The notes: generated by a model not told the origin, from the letters alone. DNA of 64,000 bases from Adiantum capillus-veneris (GCA_014529385.2 CM043950.1:149916945-149980944); one strand, 5' to 3'. Positions 22,700-33,709 are shown, counted from the first letter of the stretch. Made by a program: numbers and translations.

Positions 22700-24990
22700 T
22701 CTAAAAAACCCAAAAAACAAAAATCTGAAACCATATCTGCAATTTTCAAAAAACAAAAAGTTTGACCTCAAGACCTTGTTTTGCATATGCTCTAGAGCTT
22801 GTATGTGAAATTTCAAAGCATTTGCATCAGTGTTTGTGTATCTAAGTGGGAATTTGCTTTTTCCAAGTGTAAGGAAGTGAACTGTGAAATACTTGAATCC
22901 AAAGGAAAAGAAGTCCAAATTGAATGAAACTTTGGGGATAAGCTTCGAAGGGCATTGAGAACCAAACTGTCCAAAACCAGAAAAAAAATCACTTCCCAGT
23001 GGCTCTCTGCCCAGTCTATCGTGATAGAATGATGAATTGGAGATAGACTCACAAACAGGAAAAATCCCTCATACCACAGGTAAAACACATCAATACAAGG
23101 CTGCTCCCAAAAATTGAGTGTACTTGGACACCTGCTTGACCACCAAACCTCAAGTCTGGTGTTTAGAGTCTAATTTCAGAGACACAGTGGTAAAAAGACC
23201 TTGACCAATAGTCCAAACATTGCACAACTTTGTGTATTCACTATACAGAGGATAAGGAAACTAGTTGTGAAGAGAACTTTGTAAAAAGACCAAAACTGGG
23301 AAACTTTATGAGCCTATCGCGATAGGTTGGGGATATTTAGCTGTGGACCTTATTTTGCAAATCCCTCCTAGGGATAGCTTAAGCAGAGCCTACATAGCAT
23401 ACACACAAAATTTCAAGGTGTTTGGATCACTAGAAGTGAATCTAAAGCCCAGATAGAGATTCAGGTTCTGACAAAAACACTAAAAATGGCCCAAAACACA
23501 AACCAAGTGTCCAAATTGCATGAAATTTGAGGGATAGACACAAGAGAGTAAGGGAAATCTAAAAGTGAAGTCACAATTTTGAGTTGACTTTTCCTGCACA
23601 ACTTGCTGAGTCTATCGCGATAGACTCATGACATTTTGAGTGGGACAGTTTTTGGAAATTGTGACTAGATAGCTTGAATCCACTCCTCACCTAGATCTTA
23701 ACCATCATTTCAAATTTGAAATTGGACATCAAGAAGACCACCAAAGCACTTGTCTGGTGTTTTGAGTCAGACTTCAGAGACAAATTGGGTAAAGGGACTT
23801 GACCAAATTTCCAAACCTTGTGAAACTTGGTATACATGATCTACAGAGGGTAGGGAACACATCTGTGAAGAGAAAATTTGAAAAAAATATCATTTTAGTA
23901 TACTTGGTGAGTCTATCAAGATAGACTAAGAACCCAGTGATAGAAACTGAATTTTTCAAAAACCTATGTGGCATAGCTTGGAAAGGTGCTATCAAGGACA
24001 CATAAAAATTTTGAAGTCATTTGGACATCAGAAAGTGGGTCTAAGACCATTTGAGAGGATCAACTTGTAGAAAACACCAGATCTGGTCTAAGTGACAAAG
24101 TAAAAGTCCAAACCACTTGAAAATTGGTAGGAGGACTAAGGAGAGGTGTTGGAACACAGTGGTATAGTCAAAGTTCAAGTTTGACCTATAAAAGGGGTAC
24201 TTGTTGAGTCTATCGCGATAGACTCAAAGCAGGGCCAAAGAAACTGAATTTTTCAAAACCCTCTGGAGCATAGCTTGTTTAGCCTCTCAGGAGGTTACAC
24301 ACAAAATTTGGTGCATTTTGGACATTGGGAAGTCATCCTAAGTCTATTTTTTAGTGATCAGATAGACTCAGAATTCTAGAGTTGGAGTTAGAGACCTAAG
24401 AAAAAGTCCAAAACAAGTGGAAATTGGTGAGCAAGGTGTACATAGCATAGGGAACACAGTGGTGAAGAGAAATCTGGAAAATTTCCAAAACTGAAGAGTC
24501 TGCTGAGTCTATCATGATAGACTAGGGTTTTTTCACAAAAATTGAAATTTTTGAAAACTGACCTTAGAGACTTGTTCTACATGTTGTTGTGAGCCTATGG
24601 TTAAATTTTGAGTAAATTTGGAGTATTGTAAGTGCATCTAAGTGGATTACTTCACAAGATCAAAAAAGAAACTGTTGTTTGATGCAAGTTACAAAGGAAA
24701 AGTATTCCAAATTGCTTGAAACTTGGTGAGTAGTATCTCAAGAGAAGGGGGAACTCAAATCTGTAAAAACAGTTGAAAAATTGTATCCCAGTAACACTCT
24801 GGTGAGTCTATCGCGATAGACTCAGAAATTCACTGTAGAAAAATCAAAATTCAAATCTGACTTCATAATTGGGTTCAGAAGGCCCATTATACCCTGTACA
24901 CAAAGTTTGAGTGCATTTGGACATCTGCAAGGGGTACTTGGTGAGTCTATCGCGATAGACATGTCATGAAAAAAAATTGAGAATTTTTTT
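22700..24990. repeat. Tandem repeat array, about 299-bp unit with a dyad site
   Basis: Seven to eight diverged units. Each full unit carries a version of GAGTCTATCGCGATAGACTC. Sites start at 23013 (truncated), 23309, 23608, 23909, 24206, 24505, 24804 and 24943, so spacing is close to 299 bp until a final short unit of 139 bp. Three sites (23608, 24206, 24804) are perfect 20-bp palindromes. Other shared unit blocks include AAATTTTGA.GTCATTTGGACAT and AGGGAACACAG.GGTGAAGAG-like stretches. Non-coding. Tandem repeats in untranslated regions of Tat-type elements are known as sources of plant satellites. Confidence 0.9.
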
Positions 24991-25400
24991 GAAACCAAGT
25001 ATACCACTGGGTTTATCATTGCCTAAGGAGTGCACAGACCAATTTTGGGCTCAAACTGACCACTTGCAAAAACATCAGATAGAGCAACTTTCCAAATTAC
25101 ATCTCACTGTTTTGGTCATAACTTTCACATACGGACTCCGATTCCAAAACTTTTTTATCAAAACGTAGCTTGAGAGCATCATTACAGATCTTAGAGTAAA
25201 TTGACCAAAATGGTTGCCAACGGTTTTAAGGCCTCAATATGCATCCGAAAGTCAGGGGTGTCTAAAACCGACAATTTGACAGAATTGTGAGAAAACGCTC
25301 ACGGTTTTGGACATAGTTTTGGATTTTCCCTGACCAAAACACTTGAACACACTGAGAGAGGTATTACTACAGCAAGCTACAACTATTAATCCTAGAAGTC
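24991..25400 (+). other. Element III leader after the repeat array
   Basis: Non-coding spacer between the last palindrome unit and the first gag ATG. Nothing else recognised. Confidence 0.4.
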
Positions 25401-26263
25401 ATGTCTACATCAAACTCAGACTCAGCTTATACAAGCACATGGATTGCAGGGATAGATGAGCACCCGCTCAGAATAGATCTTCCAAAGCTACAGTACATAA
25501 AGACCAATTTTGTGGAGAGAGTTTGGACGTACAACCATGAGAGTGAAGGACTATATAGGTATATGAATGGAGATCAAATCAACCTTTACAGTTTCTTAGA
25601 GCCTTACCCAGATGAGCTGACAGAGTACAAGCTCTTATATATCTATACATACGAGGTTGACCAACAATGGACATCTTTATTTGTTGACAAGTATGGACGA
25701 GAATATAGAGCTGTAGAAAGCACAAATTCGCGAACCAAATTAGAGATGAGTGGATATTTGGTCAATGAAGGACCTCAGATACATCCACCAAACACAGGAA
25801 CCTCTAAGAGAATTCCAAAGAGGGGACCACCACCTGGATTTCCTCCTAGAGCGATAACGAGAGATAAAACGATACCAGAGAGGAGTATGGTTCCATACTT
25901 TGCACCCCAAAGTATAAGACCATGGTAAATAGAAAGTACAATGGCATAGGAGACCCATACGCCCATGTCTTGGCTTTCAAGCAAGTCCTACAAGCAGAAC
26001 AAGTAGAGGACTTCCACACGCAGTATGAGGGTTTTGGACTTACATTGGAGGACAATGCACAAGCATGGTTTGAACTATTGAACCGGAGAGAGTTCACAAC
26101 CATTGAGAAAATGTTGGATGAATTTGTTCAAGAATTCACCCAAAGGGGCATAAAACATAACACCCTTCCTAAGATTCAGGAATTTAAACAAGGCAAAACT
26201 GAAACATTGAGACATGCAATACTGCGTCTCAAGGAATATGTTACTAGATGTCCTACCCAATGA
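25401..26263 (+). pseudogene. Element III: gag, interrupted
   Basis: The first frame (25401-25928, 175 codons, ATG start) has an acidic/aromatic N-terminal domain and a Pro/Arg-rich end (RGPPPGFPPRA). The second frame (25922-26263) overlaps it by a few bases and holds the capsid signature: KYNGIGDPYAHVLAFKQ, FGLTLEDNAQAWFELL and KQGKTETLRHAILRLKEY. The two were probably one Gag, split by a frameshift near 25920. The end is lost where element IV begins at about 26263. Confidence 0.75.
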
Positions 26264-26560
26264 GTAGGGTTAAATGGTAACCTTGCATTTGAACTACATT
26301 TCTACTCAAATGTATATATTTTTTATCAAAATTTTAACCTAGTGTTCATTCTCTCTTTCCGTAATAGCCTTTTTCCATACAAACACCTTACCCTTCTTAG
26401 ATCTTTATGCATTTACATCATATTTCTCTCTTCATGCTAAATGTAAATAGTAAACTTAATTCTACTCTCCTAGTCTTTTTACTGCAGATTCTTTTAACTA
26501 ATTACCTTTACTAATTTAAATAGCTATCTACATCCCATAATTTGTAAATAAATAATTTAT

Positions 26561-26816
26561 GGGCACTTATCTTATCCATCTTCTCTCAAGGGTAGGGTTA
26601 ACCTTGTAGGCCTTCCCTTCCCCACCACTATGTGACCCAACTCTTGGATCATTTACTTGTGTTGGTCAACAAATCTTAAATATAATATGGGCACTTATCT
26701 TACCCATCTTCTCTCAAGGGTAGGGTTAACCTTGTAGGCCTTCCCTTCCCCACCACTATGTGACCCAACTCTTGGATCATTTACTTGTGTTGGTCAACAA
26801 ATCTTAAATATAATGT
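26561..26816. repeat. 128-bp tandem duplication in the element IV LTR
   Basis: Two almost identical units (26561-26688 and 26689-26816), starting GGGCACTTATCTTA and GGGCACTTATCTTAC; by eye only one or two bases differ. Either a recent duplication or an assembly artefact. Confidence 0.9.
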
Positions 26817-27470
26817 ATATCCCCAATAAATCAAACTTTATTGGAGCCTACCTCATTTGTTTAAGGTGGATTCTCTTTTGAAAAAAGCATGCTACACCTT
26901 GGATGCATGCTAAAGGGCCCCCTACAAGGAGACTTGGTTCAAAAGGTGTTTTGGATGCATCTTGAACGCCTTAGCTCGTGGTTATACTTGAAGAACACTC
27001 CAAAATCAGCTTAAATACTTTGAGAAGGTCAAATTTGCCTTTTACAGCACCCAATTCTGAGTTACAGGCTGAAAGTTATGGTGAAAACAAGGTGCTGCGG
27101 ACACTGTTACTGCAAGTCAAAGTTACAATCAGGTAAACCACAAAGGTGAAAAGTTTTCTTGACTTCTCCAACATTCTAAAATACCAATGGGGTGTAATAA
27201 ACCACTTGCATGTGGAGGGGTCGGCTCAAGATGCTTCTAGAGACACAACAAACAGGATGGGGACACTCTGCAGGAGCCACTGGAGGGACATCATGGTGGG
27301 GCCCACATACATTATCAACCCTTATGGAGCCTCCATGACTTAAAAGGATATTTTTAATGAAAAAATAAGTCCCTTATTTACATAATTGAAGGAATGGTCA
27401 AAAGGGAACCTAACTATGGTTAATTACCTACCCTAGTCAAGTTTAACCTAACCCAAGGTCTTGTACAGCT

Positions 27471-27479
27471 ATAAAAAGG
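27471..27479 (+). promoter_or_regulatory. TATA box in the element IV LTR
   Basis: TATAAAAAG in a fitting position about 0.9 kb before the primer site. Likely start region of the element IV transcript. Confidence 0.55.
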
Positions 27480-28214
27480 CCCTTTGGCAAGCACAAAAAT
27501 ACACACACCTACTCCATTGCTGCAAATAAGCTCCTCTAAGGTTAGGGAAGCCCTAATCTCTCTCTCCTCTTGTCTCCCTATCCATTTCCTAAGCTCGCTA
27601 TCATAAGCGGCACCATAGAGAGAGCATCAATATGCTATTGCTACCATTCTCTTGCAAACATTTCTCTTACCATACTCATCCCTAAATAAGGATTGTAGAT
27701 TCTATATGAGAGCAAGGATATCAAGTTCAATGATCTATCTCATGGTTTGATCAACAAATTGTTGCAATTGGGGTGTCGTCGTCACACTTTTGCTCTAAAC
27801 GCATGTAAAATTGGTAAGCATATCTTGGCAGCTTCTCATATTTTGTGCTCATTGGGTTGCTTGTTTGTTGAGAAAGTTTTTTGTGCACCATGGCATCTAT
27901 TTGCTTGGCTTCTCTCCTTATGTTGTGTGTAAGTAAGTCTTGGGGCTGCATAGATGGAGAAGAGCTCTCTATGCATGCCGCCTTATGTGTGTAAGTAGTC
28001 TCTTCTTTTGGGAAAGGAAAGGAGTTGTCAAGTATTTGTGCATTATGGTGTTTTGAGCTTTGAGGTTTTGTGCTTGCTTTTCTTAGAAGTATATGAGCAC
28101 TAATATGGTGAAGGTCAATCTTTGCATGTGAGTTTGTGCAGTGTTCAAAGGGATTGCTTAAGGAGTGTGTGTTGAATGGTTGAAGGGCATTTTGTGTTGA
28201 AGCACATAAGGAAG

Positions 28215-28246
<32 letters not shown>

Positions 28247-28392
28247 TGTATATGGTTTGTTTTGGTTTCCTTCTTTCTCCATAAAAGAGGGTGGTGCCCC
28301 TAAGAAATATGCGTGTGTAGGGTCTCACGAAGTGGTTGTCTGGTGGGAGCCTTGAGTTGAGCCCCATCTCAAAAAATCCGCTCTCATAAAAG

Positions 28393-28406
28393 TGGTGCCC
28401 CCACGG
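28393..28406 (+). other. Element IV primer binding site
   Basis: TGGTGCCCCCACGG after the LTR end. The same TGGTGCCCCCAC core stands at the matching place in element VI (33709-33693, minus). I cannot name the tRNA with confidence. Confidence 0.65.
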
Positions 28407-28438
28407 AGGAACTTTCCTAATTGCCTTCTATTATCCTC

Positions 28439-28651
28439 ATGAACAATAGAGTTGCACCATATGCTTTTCATTTTTCACAACGCATCAGAATTAACATTTG
28501 TGTAGATCGCAAATTGTTTTACCAACAACGCATTGTTTTTATGTTTGGAGCAGAAAGACTTGGTGAAATCTTGGCATCTCCAAATCCCATCATTCTTCCA
28601 TTCATTAATTACGATGATTCATTTGATGTCCATGTTTTTATTTTGTTTTGA
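28439..28651 (+). CDS. Pre-gag module 1 of element IV
   Basis: A small frame of 71 codons from ATG, 30 bp after the primer site. It holds IRINICVDRKLFYQQRIVFM, FGAERLGEILASPNPIILPF and DVHVFILF. It matches 13940-14131 and, on the minus strand, 32962-32744. The segment FxQQRIVFMFG with a PxIxP(M/F)INY block and a DVHVFIL end is the common core. Function is unknown. Conservation across three loci at the protein level suggests it is or was translated. Confidence 0.6.
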   Translation: MNNRVAPYAFHFSQRIRINICVDRKLFYQQRIVFMFGAERLGEILASPNPIILPFINYDDSFDVHVFILF

Positions 28652-28734
28652 GGCAGGGACAAGAGGCGCTTAGATAGCGATCCACTGAAAGGAAACTTTC
28701 TTCAAGAGAAAGAAAAAGGAGAACACATTGTCAC

Positions 28735-28947
28735 ATGAACCAACCTGGAGCTGCTTCTCCTTTTACACCCATAGCTCGTCAATCTGTGCACATCATAATT
28801 GCTACAAAATTTAGATTTCAAGAAACCATTAGGAGAATTTTTGGACCCACTCTCCTTAATGAAATTAATGCCTCAATCAACCCTTTTATTTTTCCTATGA
28901 TAAATTATGAACTAACACTTGATGTATATATTTTCATTTTGATGTGA
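28735..28947 (+). CDS. Pre-gag module 2 of element IV
   Basis: A 70-codon ATG frame resembling module 1: KFRFQETIRRIFGPTLLNEI, NPFIFPMINY and DVYIFILM. It overlaps the start of the gag frame by four bases, as if expressed from the same message. The two modules look like an ancient tandem duplication, and the pair is also present at 13940-14397. Confidence 0.6.
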   Translation: MNQPGAASPFTPIARQSVHIIIATKFRFQETIRRIFGPTLLNEINASINPFIFPMINYELTLDVYIFILM

Positions 28948-29895
28948 TCACTCATCGTAGTCAAAACTTTGTGGTACACAAGCCTCCTTGTATTGTAAAA
29001 ATGTCAAGCACTTTTCCTACCTTTCATTCTAAAAATGGTGAGGATGCACAAGAATTTTTGGATAATTTGGAGATGGCACACCTCATCTCTGGGAGAGATC
29101 AAGAAGAGGTAAAGCTACGTGCTTTTCCACTCATTCTCAAAGGGGAGGCTAAGGCATGGTACGAGGCCTTGCAACCTCAAAACAAAACCAATTGGGAGAG
29201 GCTACGTGCAATTTTTCTTGCCAAATTTGGGCAAGGAGATACTCCAGAGGGTCTTTGGAAGTGTCTACTTCAACATAAACAGGTATTCCTTGAAGACTAC
29301 CCATCTTATGAGGCCGTTTTCCTTAACCTGTGGGATAGATGAGAGGCTACCTTACAAAACCAAGGTGGTGCACCAAAGTTTCTAAAGAAAGATAGGTTCA
29401 TGGCTGGCTTGTATCCAATTTTGAAGACCAAGGTAGAGTTAAAATTCCCATCAACATTTGAGGAAGCACGTGAGGTGGCCATGGTCAAATTCAAGAAGTT
29501 AAATTTTCAAGCACATAGAACAAGGGACCTAAATGAAGTCATTGAGAGGGATTCTTCACCAAGCATGGGAGCACAAGTTAGGGGCTCTCTTGCCCAAACT
29601 TCACAAATAGGGGAAGGATCACAACAAGAGATCTTGCAAAGATTAACTCAACAACTAGAGAGTCTCACATTGAATCTAGTGCAGGGCCTACCCCAACAAC
29701 GACAACCAAGAGAAGCGAATCGCAATCAACGACGTCAAGCACAAGAGTTGAGATGCTGGAATTGCAATGAAGTTGGTCATGGCATGTATAATTTCCCTCA
29801 CCCTCGAAGGCTTCCAGGGGACATATACCCTCCTAGACCCCCTCCGCTCATGGTGCAGCAAGAGCATGCTCAAGCCCCGCAAATTCTTCGTTGAC
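28944..29895 (+). pseudogene. Element IV: gag
   Basis: One frame with a single internal stop (29340-29342). The first usable ATG is probably 29001 (MSSTFPTFHSKNGEDAQEFL). The capsid signature FPLILKGEAKAWYEAL is followed by FLAKFG, a Gln-rich linker and a zinc knuckle CWNCNEVGHGMYNF (29754-29795) in which the last Cys is Phe. A second point stop at 29893 precedes a Pro-rich stretch that leads into pol. Element VI is inserted at 29962. Confidence 0.85.
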
Positions 29896-29962
29896 CACCA
29901 CCACCTCTAGTGGCAAACATCCCTCCTGTCCCACCAGTGGAGGAAGAGAGAGGAGTAAACGT

Positions 29963-31100
29963 TGTGAGCGGGATGAAAACACACACAGCGCCTCTATAAC
30001 GACCCGACACACACTCTTGGGAAGATACACACACACACACTATGGGGCACCACTCGGCTTAGACAACACACCTGGCCGAGACAGGGAACACACCTCTGGA
30101 GTGAGAGGAGAGAGACTATCCACTTGCCCACTCCACACAGACACACACACACACACCCAAAAAACTCAGCTCAAAAGAGGAGAATTTCTGATGTTTAGAT
30201 ACAATTGAGCTTGGGCCAACACCAATGGGGCAAACAGCTCACACAATATGGGTAAAAGATACCAGATACAATCACAAATTGGAGAAGAAGCTTCACTCAC
30301 CGGAGAAGATTACACAGAAAAACAGCAGAAAAAGAGTGAGGAGTTTGGCAAAATGGACAGTGCCATCGCGTCCGGAACGGCCCAAAACCCCAGTCTACCA
30401 TGTCAAAGTGCTCAAATCCGACATCGGATGAGCAGTTTACGGCCAAAACAGGCTCCAAAAACACCAAAAACACACCTGCGGCTGTTCCTCCTCTCTTCTC
30501 CACGTTTTTTCTGGTCTTCTCTCTCTTTTTTCAGCTCCCACACTTAGCTTTATTAGTTGGGCACCCTTGGCCTTTTAGATGACCTCAAATGGACCCCGAA
30601 CAGGCCAAAAACTGACCTCGCAGTGCATAGTAGTCACCTTTTTGCATCATTCGCACACCTGGCACTCAGCTTTTTTCCAATAATGCATCTCGCCACCACG
30701 TGAAGTGGCCCCAAAAAGTGGTCCTAATGATGACCTTTCTGCATAACTCTCACAAGAAAACACCCACGTTGTGTCCGTCCTCATCTGCGTGCAAATATTG
30801 ACCTCGTTCGCCCTCCTGACGCCACTAGATGCCATCTGACGCACCTGCTGACCTCACGTCGTCGGCCCGCGGATAGCTTCCTTGAGAATTTTTACGCGCG
30901 ATAAACTCCTCATTATTGTAGAAAAACACAGTGGTACTGGTAATAGTGAAAATCGATGCACTATGTACATGCTGTCCTACCTGTACACATGTGGGCCCCA
31001 CGTAACCACCTGGCTCTGGAAAATGGGCAATTCTTCATTTGATGCACCATGCATGTGTATGTACATATGCGCAATCCCTTGCTCCAAAAAACTCCTGACA
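29963..31100 (-). repeat. Element VI 3' LTR
   Basis: On the minus strand it starts TGTCAGGAG and ends GCTCACA. On the plus strand it is seen as TGTGAGCGGGATG to CTCCTGACA. It contains AC repeats. A purine-rich stretch on the minus strand (31101-31125, GGGGGTGGGAAAATTA) abuts it as polypurine tract. Confidence 0.92.
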
Positions 31101-31150
31101 TAATTTTCCCACCCCCTAGCCTGCTAGAGCATTCATGCTCAACAGCAGCA

Positions 31151-32251
31151 CTAGTAGATGCTCATTCCACCTGGATCAAAAGGCCAAAGGCATATCGCCT
31201 GATTCACAAGAAGCATCATAACACCACACCTATATTTGTCAACAATCAACCAAAATGCACCATAGGCATATCCAACTAACACATCCGCCCTGTCTGGAGT
31301 TCCAAAATCATAAATATTGCATGCCACATTCAACCCAACCGATAGAAACAACTCAAGTGACTCATCACCTGGCATCTTGGCTTCACCAGCCATAGCAACA
31401 ACCTGCAAATCATGCACCCAAGTAGCTAAAAGCATTGTGTGAAGGTAAAGTTGTTGATATCCAAAGCACAAAAGTATCCCCGCAGCACACATATCCCTAG
31501 CATAGGCATCCACATAGCTGAGATTGGACTCATATATGCCCAACCCCTTCTCATCATCATAAGCATACTCATCATCACACATCACTTTATCCACATCATA
31601 ATCATGGCTAGCACCACTATCCATAGCTTCTAGCATGGGTTCATCAGTCTCCAAGAATACAGATCCCTGCTCTAAACCACAGTCATGCTCACAAATCGGT
31701 TCAATCACTGCACATACATCAAAATATGGCTTCAAAACACGCTCCACATCCAACAAATCCACAAAATGGCTCTCAACCTTGCCCTCTTCCCTAATTTCCA
31801 AAGAACTAGTATCCACAAATACGTGCTCATCATCAATAACCTCAACCTCACACTCACACCCAGAATCACAAGGTACACAAGTAGCCAATGCATCCTCTTC
31901 AAGACTTGTCAATCCTGTATCCAAAGCATTACTCACCTCTTTAGGCTCTTCCATAAACCTGTCAACCTGCAAGACCTATTTACGCTTCACAATAGACCTT
32001 GGGAAGAAACGAGAAACATCATAGGACAGGCTACTTTTCACCTGCTTAGTCTTAACTTCATCTTCCATGTCAAATCCATCTTGCACATGCATACCTGTAC
32101 TGATACCATGTTCCTCAAGACGCTTAAACTTCCATTCCTTATGATTTGCAATGCATACTGCATATTCAAAAGACTCAGGCCTCTTCAACTCAACCTCGAA
32201 CCGCAACCAAGGTGACAAACCATCAACAAAAAACATTTCTTCAATGAACAA
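31151..32251 (-). CDS. Element VI: long frame of unknown function
   Basis: One frame of about 366 codons with a single stop at 31976-31978; the part after the stop is 273 codons and uninterrupted. It starts where the gag frame breaks. The first part looks like a Gag C-terminal region. The middle is very acidic with many Asp/Glu and several Cys (CVPCDSGCECEVEVIDDEH). The last 110 residues are hydrophobic with aromatic residues (LLCFGYQQLYLHTMLLATW). No retropepsin, RT or integrase motif is visible. It occupies the place of pol. It could be an accessory or captured host sequence. Confidence 0.6.
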
Positions 32252-32715
32252 GGGGGGGTCTCATCCTTAAGAGCAACACACCAACGAGTCCATAAATGTG
32301 TAAAACCTTGTACATAGGCATCAACACCTTGACAAGAACCTTGCTTAAGAGCATTGAGCTCATTCCATACTGCATTTGCATCTTCGAAAACCTGGAAACG
32401 CTCTAAAAAAGCTTCTATAAACTTGTCAAGACTCAAACCATAAGAAGAATCCACTGCTTCTTTAGCTTCCAAATCCATGAACCAAACACGGGCCTCATCT
32501 TTCAAAACCAATCCAAATAGCCTCAAAATCTTGTCCTCATTACACATATTGTTGCTTATGCATGCCACCTCGACTTGCTCCAGAAATTCTTCCGCATCTT
32601 CACCACTTCTTCCATGAAATTCCGGATAAGAGAAAGCCATGGCTACCCAAGTTACAATGCTTTGAGAACCCCTTTGAACACACATGCAAGAACCCAAGAC
32701 TTTTGACTGACTCAA
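32185..32715 (-). CDS. Element VI: gag
   Basis: A frame of 177 codons; a good ATG is at 32640 (MAFSYPEFHGRSGEDAEEFL). It has LFGLVLKDEARVWFMDLE and FLERFQVFEDAN, the Gag capsid pattern, and is related to the gag of element IV. It runs into a seven-base C run on the coding strand near 32250, after which the protein continues in another frame (FIEEMFFVDGL...). No zinc knuckle is seen. Confidence 0.8.
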   Translation of the reverse strand: MSQSKVLGSCMCVQRGSQSIVTWVAMAFSYPEFHGRSGEDAEEFLEQVEVACISNNMCNEDKILRLFGLVLKDEARVWFMDLEAKEAVDSSYGLSLDKFIEAFLERFQVFEDANAVWNELNALKQGSCQGVDAYVQGFTHLWTRWCVALKDETPPCSLKKCFLLMVCHLGCGSRLS

Positions 32716-32743
32716 TTCCCAGAAACTTCAATAGAGCTCAACT

Positions 32744-32962
32744 TCAGATAAGGACAAACACATGCACATCAAATGAGTTTTCATAGTTGATCATTGGAAT
32801 TACAACAGGTAAAGGACATTCCAGGATCTCTCGTAATCTTCTTGGCCCGAACATAAAGACTATGCACTGCTGGAAAAAAATCTTCCTTGACACATGAACA
32901 TTTATTTGGATTCTCTGAGTTAAATGAAATGGAGTGAACTGAGGGCCATTTTGATCATCCAT
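32744..32962 (-). CDS. Pre-gag module of element VI
   Basis: A 72-codon ATG frame just upstream of gag: IQINVHVSRKIFFQQCIVFM, FGPRRLREILECPLPVVIPM and DVHVFVLI. The match to the element IV module 1 is strong in protein and keeps the same position before gag. Only one module copy is present here. Confidence 0.65.
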   Translation of the reverse strand: MDDQNGPQFTPFHLTQRIQINVHVSRKIFFQQCIVFMFGPRRLREILECPLPVVIPMINYENSFDVHVFVLI

Positions 32963-33595
32963 TAAAGCCAACCATGAAGCTCCCAAGAAGGCACACCTGA
33001 CTCAACCTCTGATTTTGCCAAAATTTCAGCAGCATAACAGCATAAATGGCTCAAAATACCAAAAAACCAGCCATCATAACTTGGGAAAATTTCGACAGAG
33101 TTTCCCCAGAAGTAGAGCAGTAGGAACCCAAAATATAGACTGTCTATGTATGCATAAACTGTCAACAATAGAACCCGAGCATCAAGTAGGACTCACTAGT
33201 ACATAGCCTATGGTGAGGTCACGAAAAGGGTGCTCCAACTACCTGTATCACTGAAAGGATCTCCACATTTGAGAATCCCCCAGCTCAATAAAAACCTCAC
33301 GCTATCGACCCTCACACGAAGGCTAATGCAAATCGCGTATAGTCAAGTCTCAGAAATGACTATCTTCCAGACCAAGTCTCAGAAATGGCTGGGACTGCCA
33401 AATACAACCAAGTATGGCTCCACAAATGCGTACAATGGCAGTTTCCACAAGTAGCGTACAATCCAGCAGACAATGCGCTCAAACAGGCGCCAAGTGATGC
33501 ATACCCACAACAGCTGTAAGTGACACCAATGCTAGTATATCACTGTACTCCAGCTACCTCTACCTGTGTGAATCACCTGTACCTGTACCTATCCA

Positions 33596-33644
33596 TGTAA
33601 CCTGTAACCTGTAACCTGTAATCTGCAACCTGCAACCTGTAATC
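33596..33644. repeat. Seven-base tandem repeat in the element VI leader
   Basis: Seven units of TGTAACC and variants (TGTAATC, TGCAACC), about 50 bp after the primer site on the element's own strand. Not the plant telomere repeat. Confidence 0.85.
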
Positions 33645-33692
33645 CCGAATCTCGAAGCTTGAAGCTCGAAGCAGAAGGTACTCGAAGAAGAT

Positions 33693-33709
33693 CCTCAGTG
33701 GGGGCACCA
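33693..33709 (-). other. Element VI primer binding site
   Basis: Minus strand TGGTGCCCCCACTGAGG, six bases after the 5' LTR end. Shares its first 12 bases with the site of element IV. Confidence 0.7.

Larger units (their letters stand above)
26263..28386 (+). repeat. Element IV 5' LTR (putative)
   Basis: Non-coding sequence from the gag break to CTCTCA, six bases before the primer site. TATAAAAAG at 27471 is a good core promoter. It includes a 128-bp tandem duplication and a (GT)n tract (about 28209-28247). Without a second LTR the ends are inferred. Confidence 0.55.

Noticed and set aside
23013-24962. CRISPR-like array
   Set aside because: The short dyad recurs, but the spacing is about 299 bp and the spacers are themselves repeats of each other. 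The genome is a plant's.
31151-31500. Envelope-like protein in element VI because of its hydrophobic C-terminal part
   Set aside because: There is no signal peptide or clear single membrane span with flanking charges. The hydrophobic stretch is mixed with polar residues, so an envelope call is not supported.
33596-33644. Telomere-like repeat
   Set aside because: The unit TGTAACC is not the plant telomere unit (TTTAGGG), and the array is only seven units long inside an LTR element.
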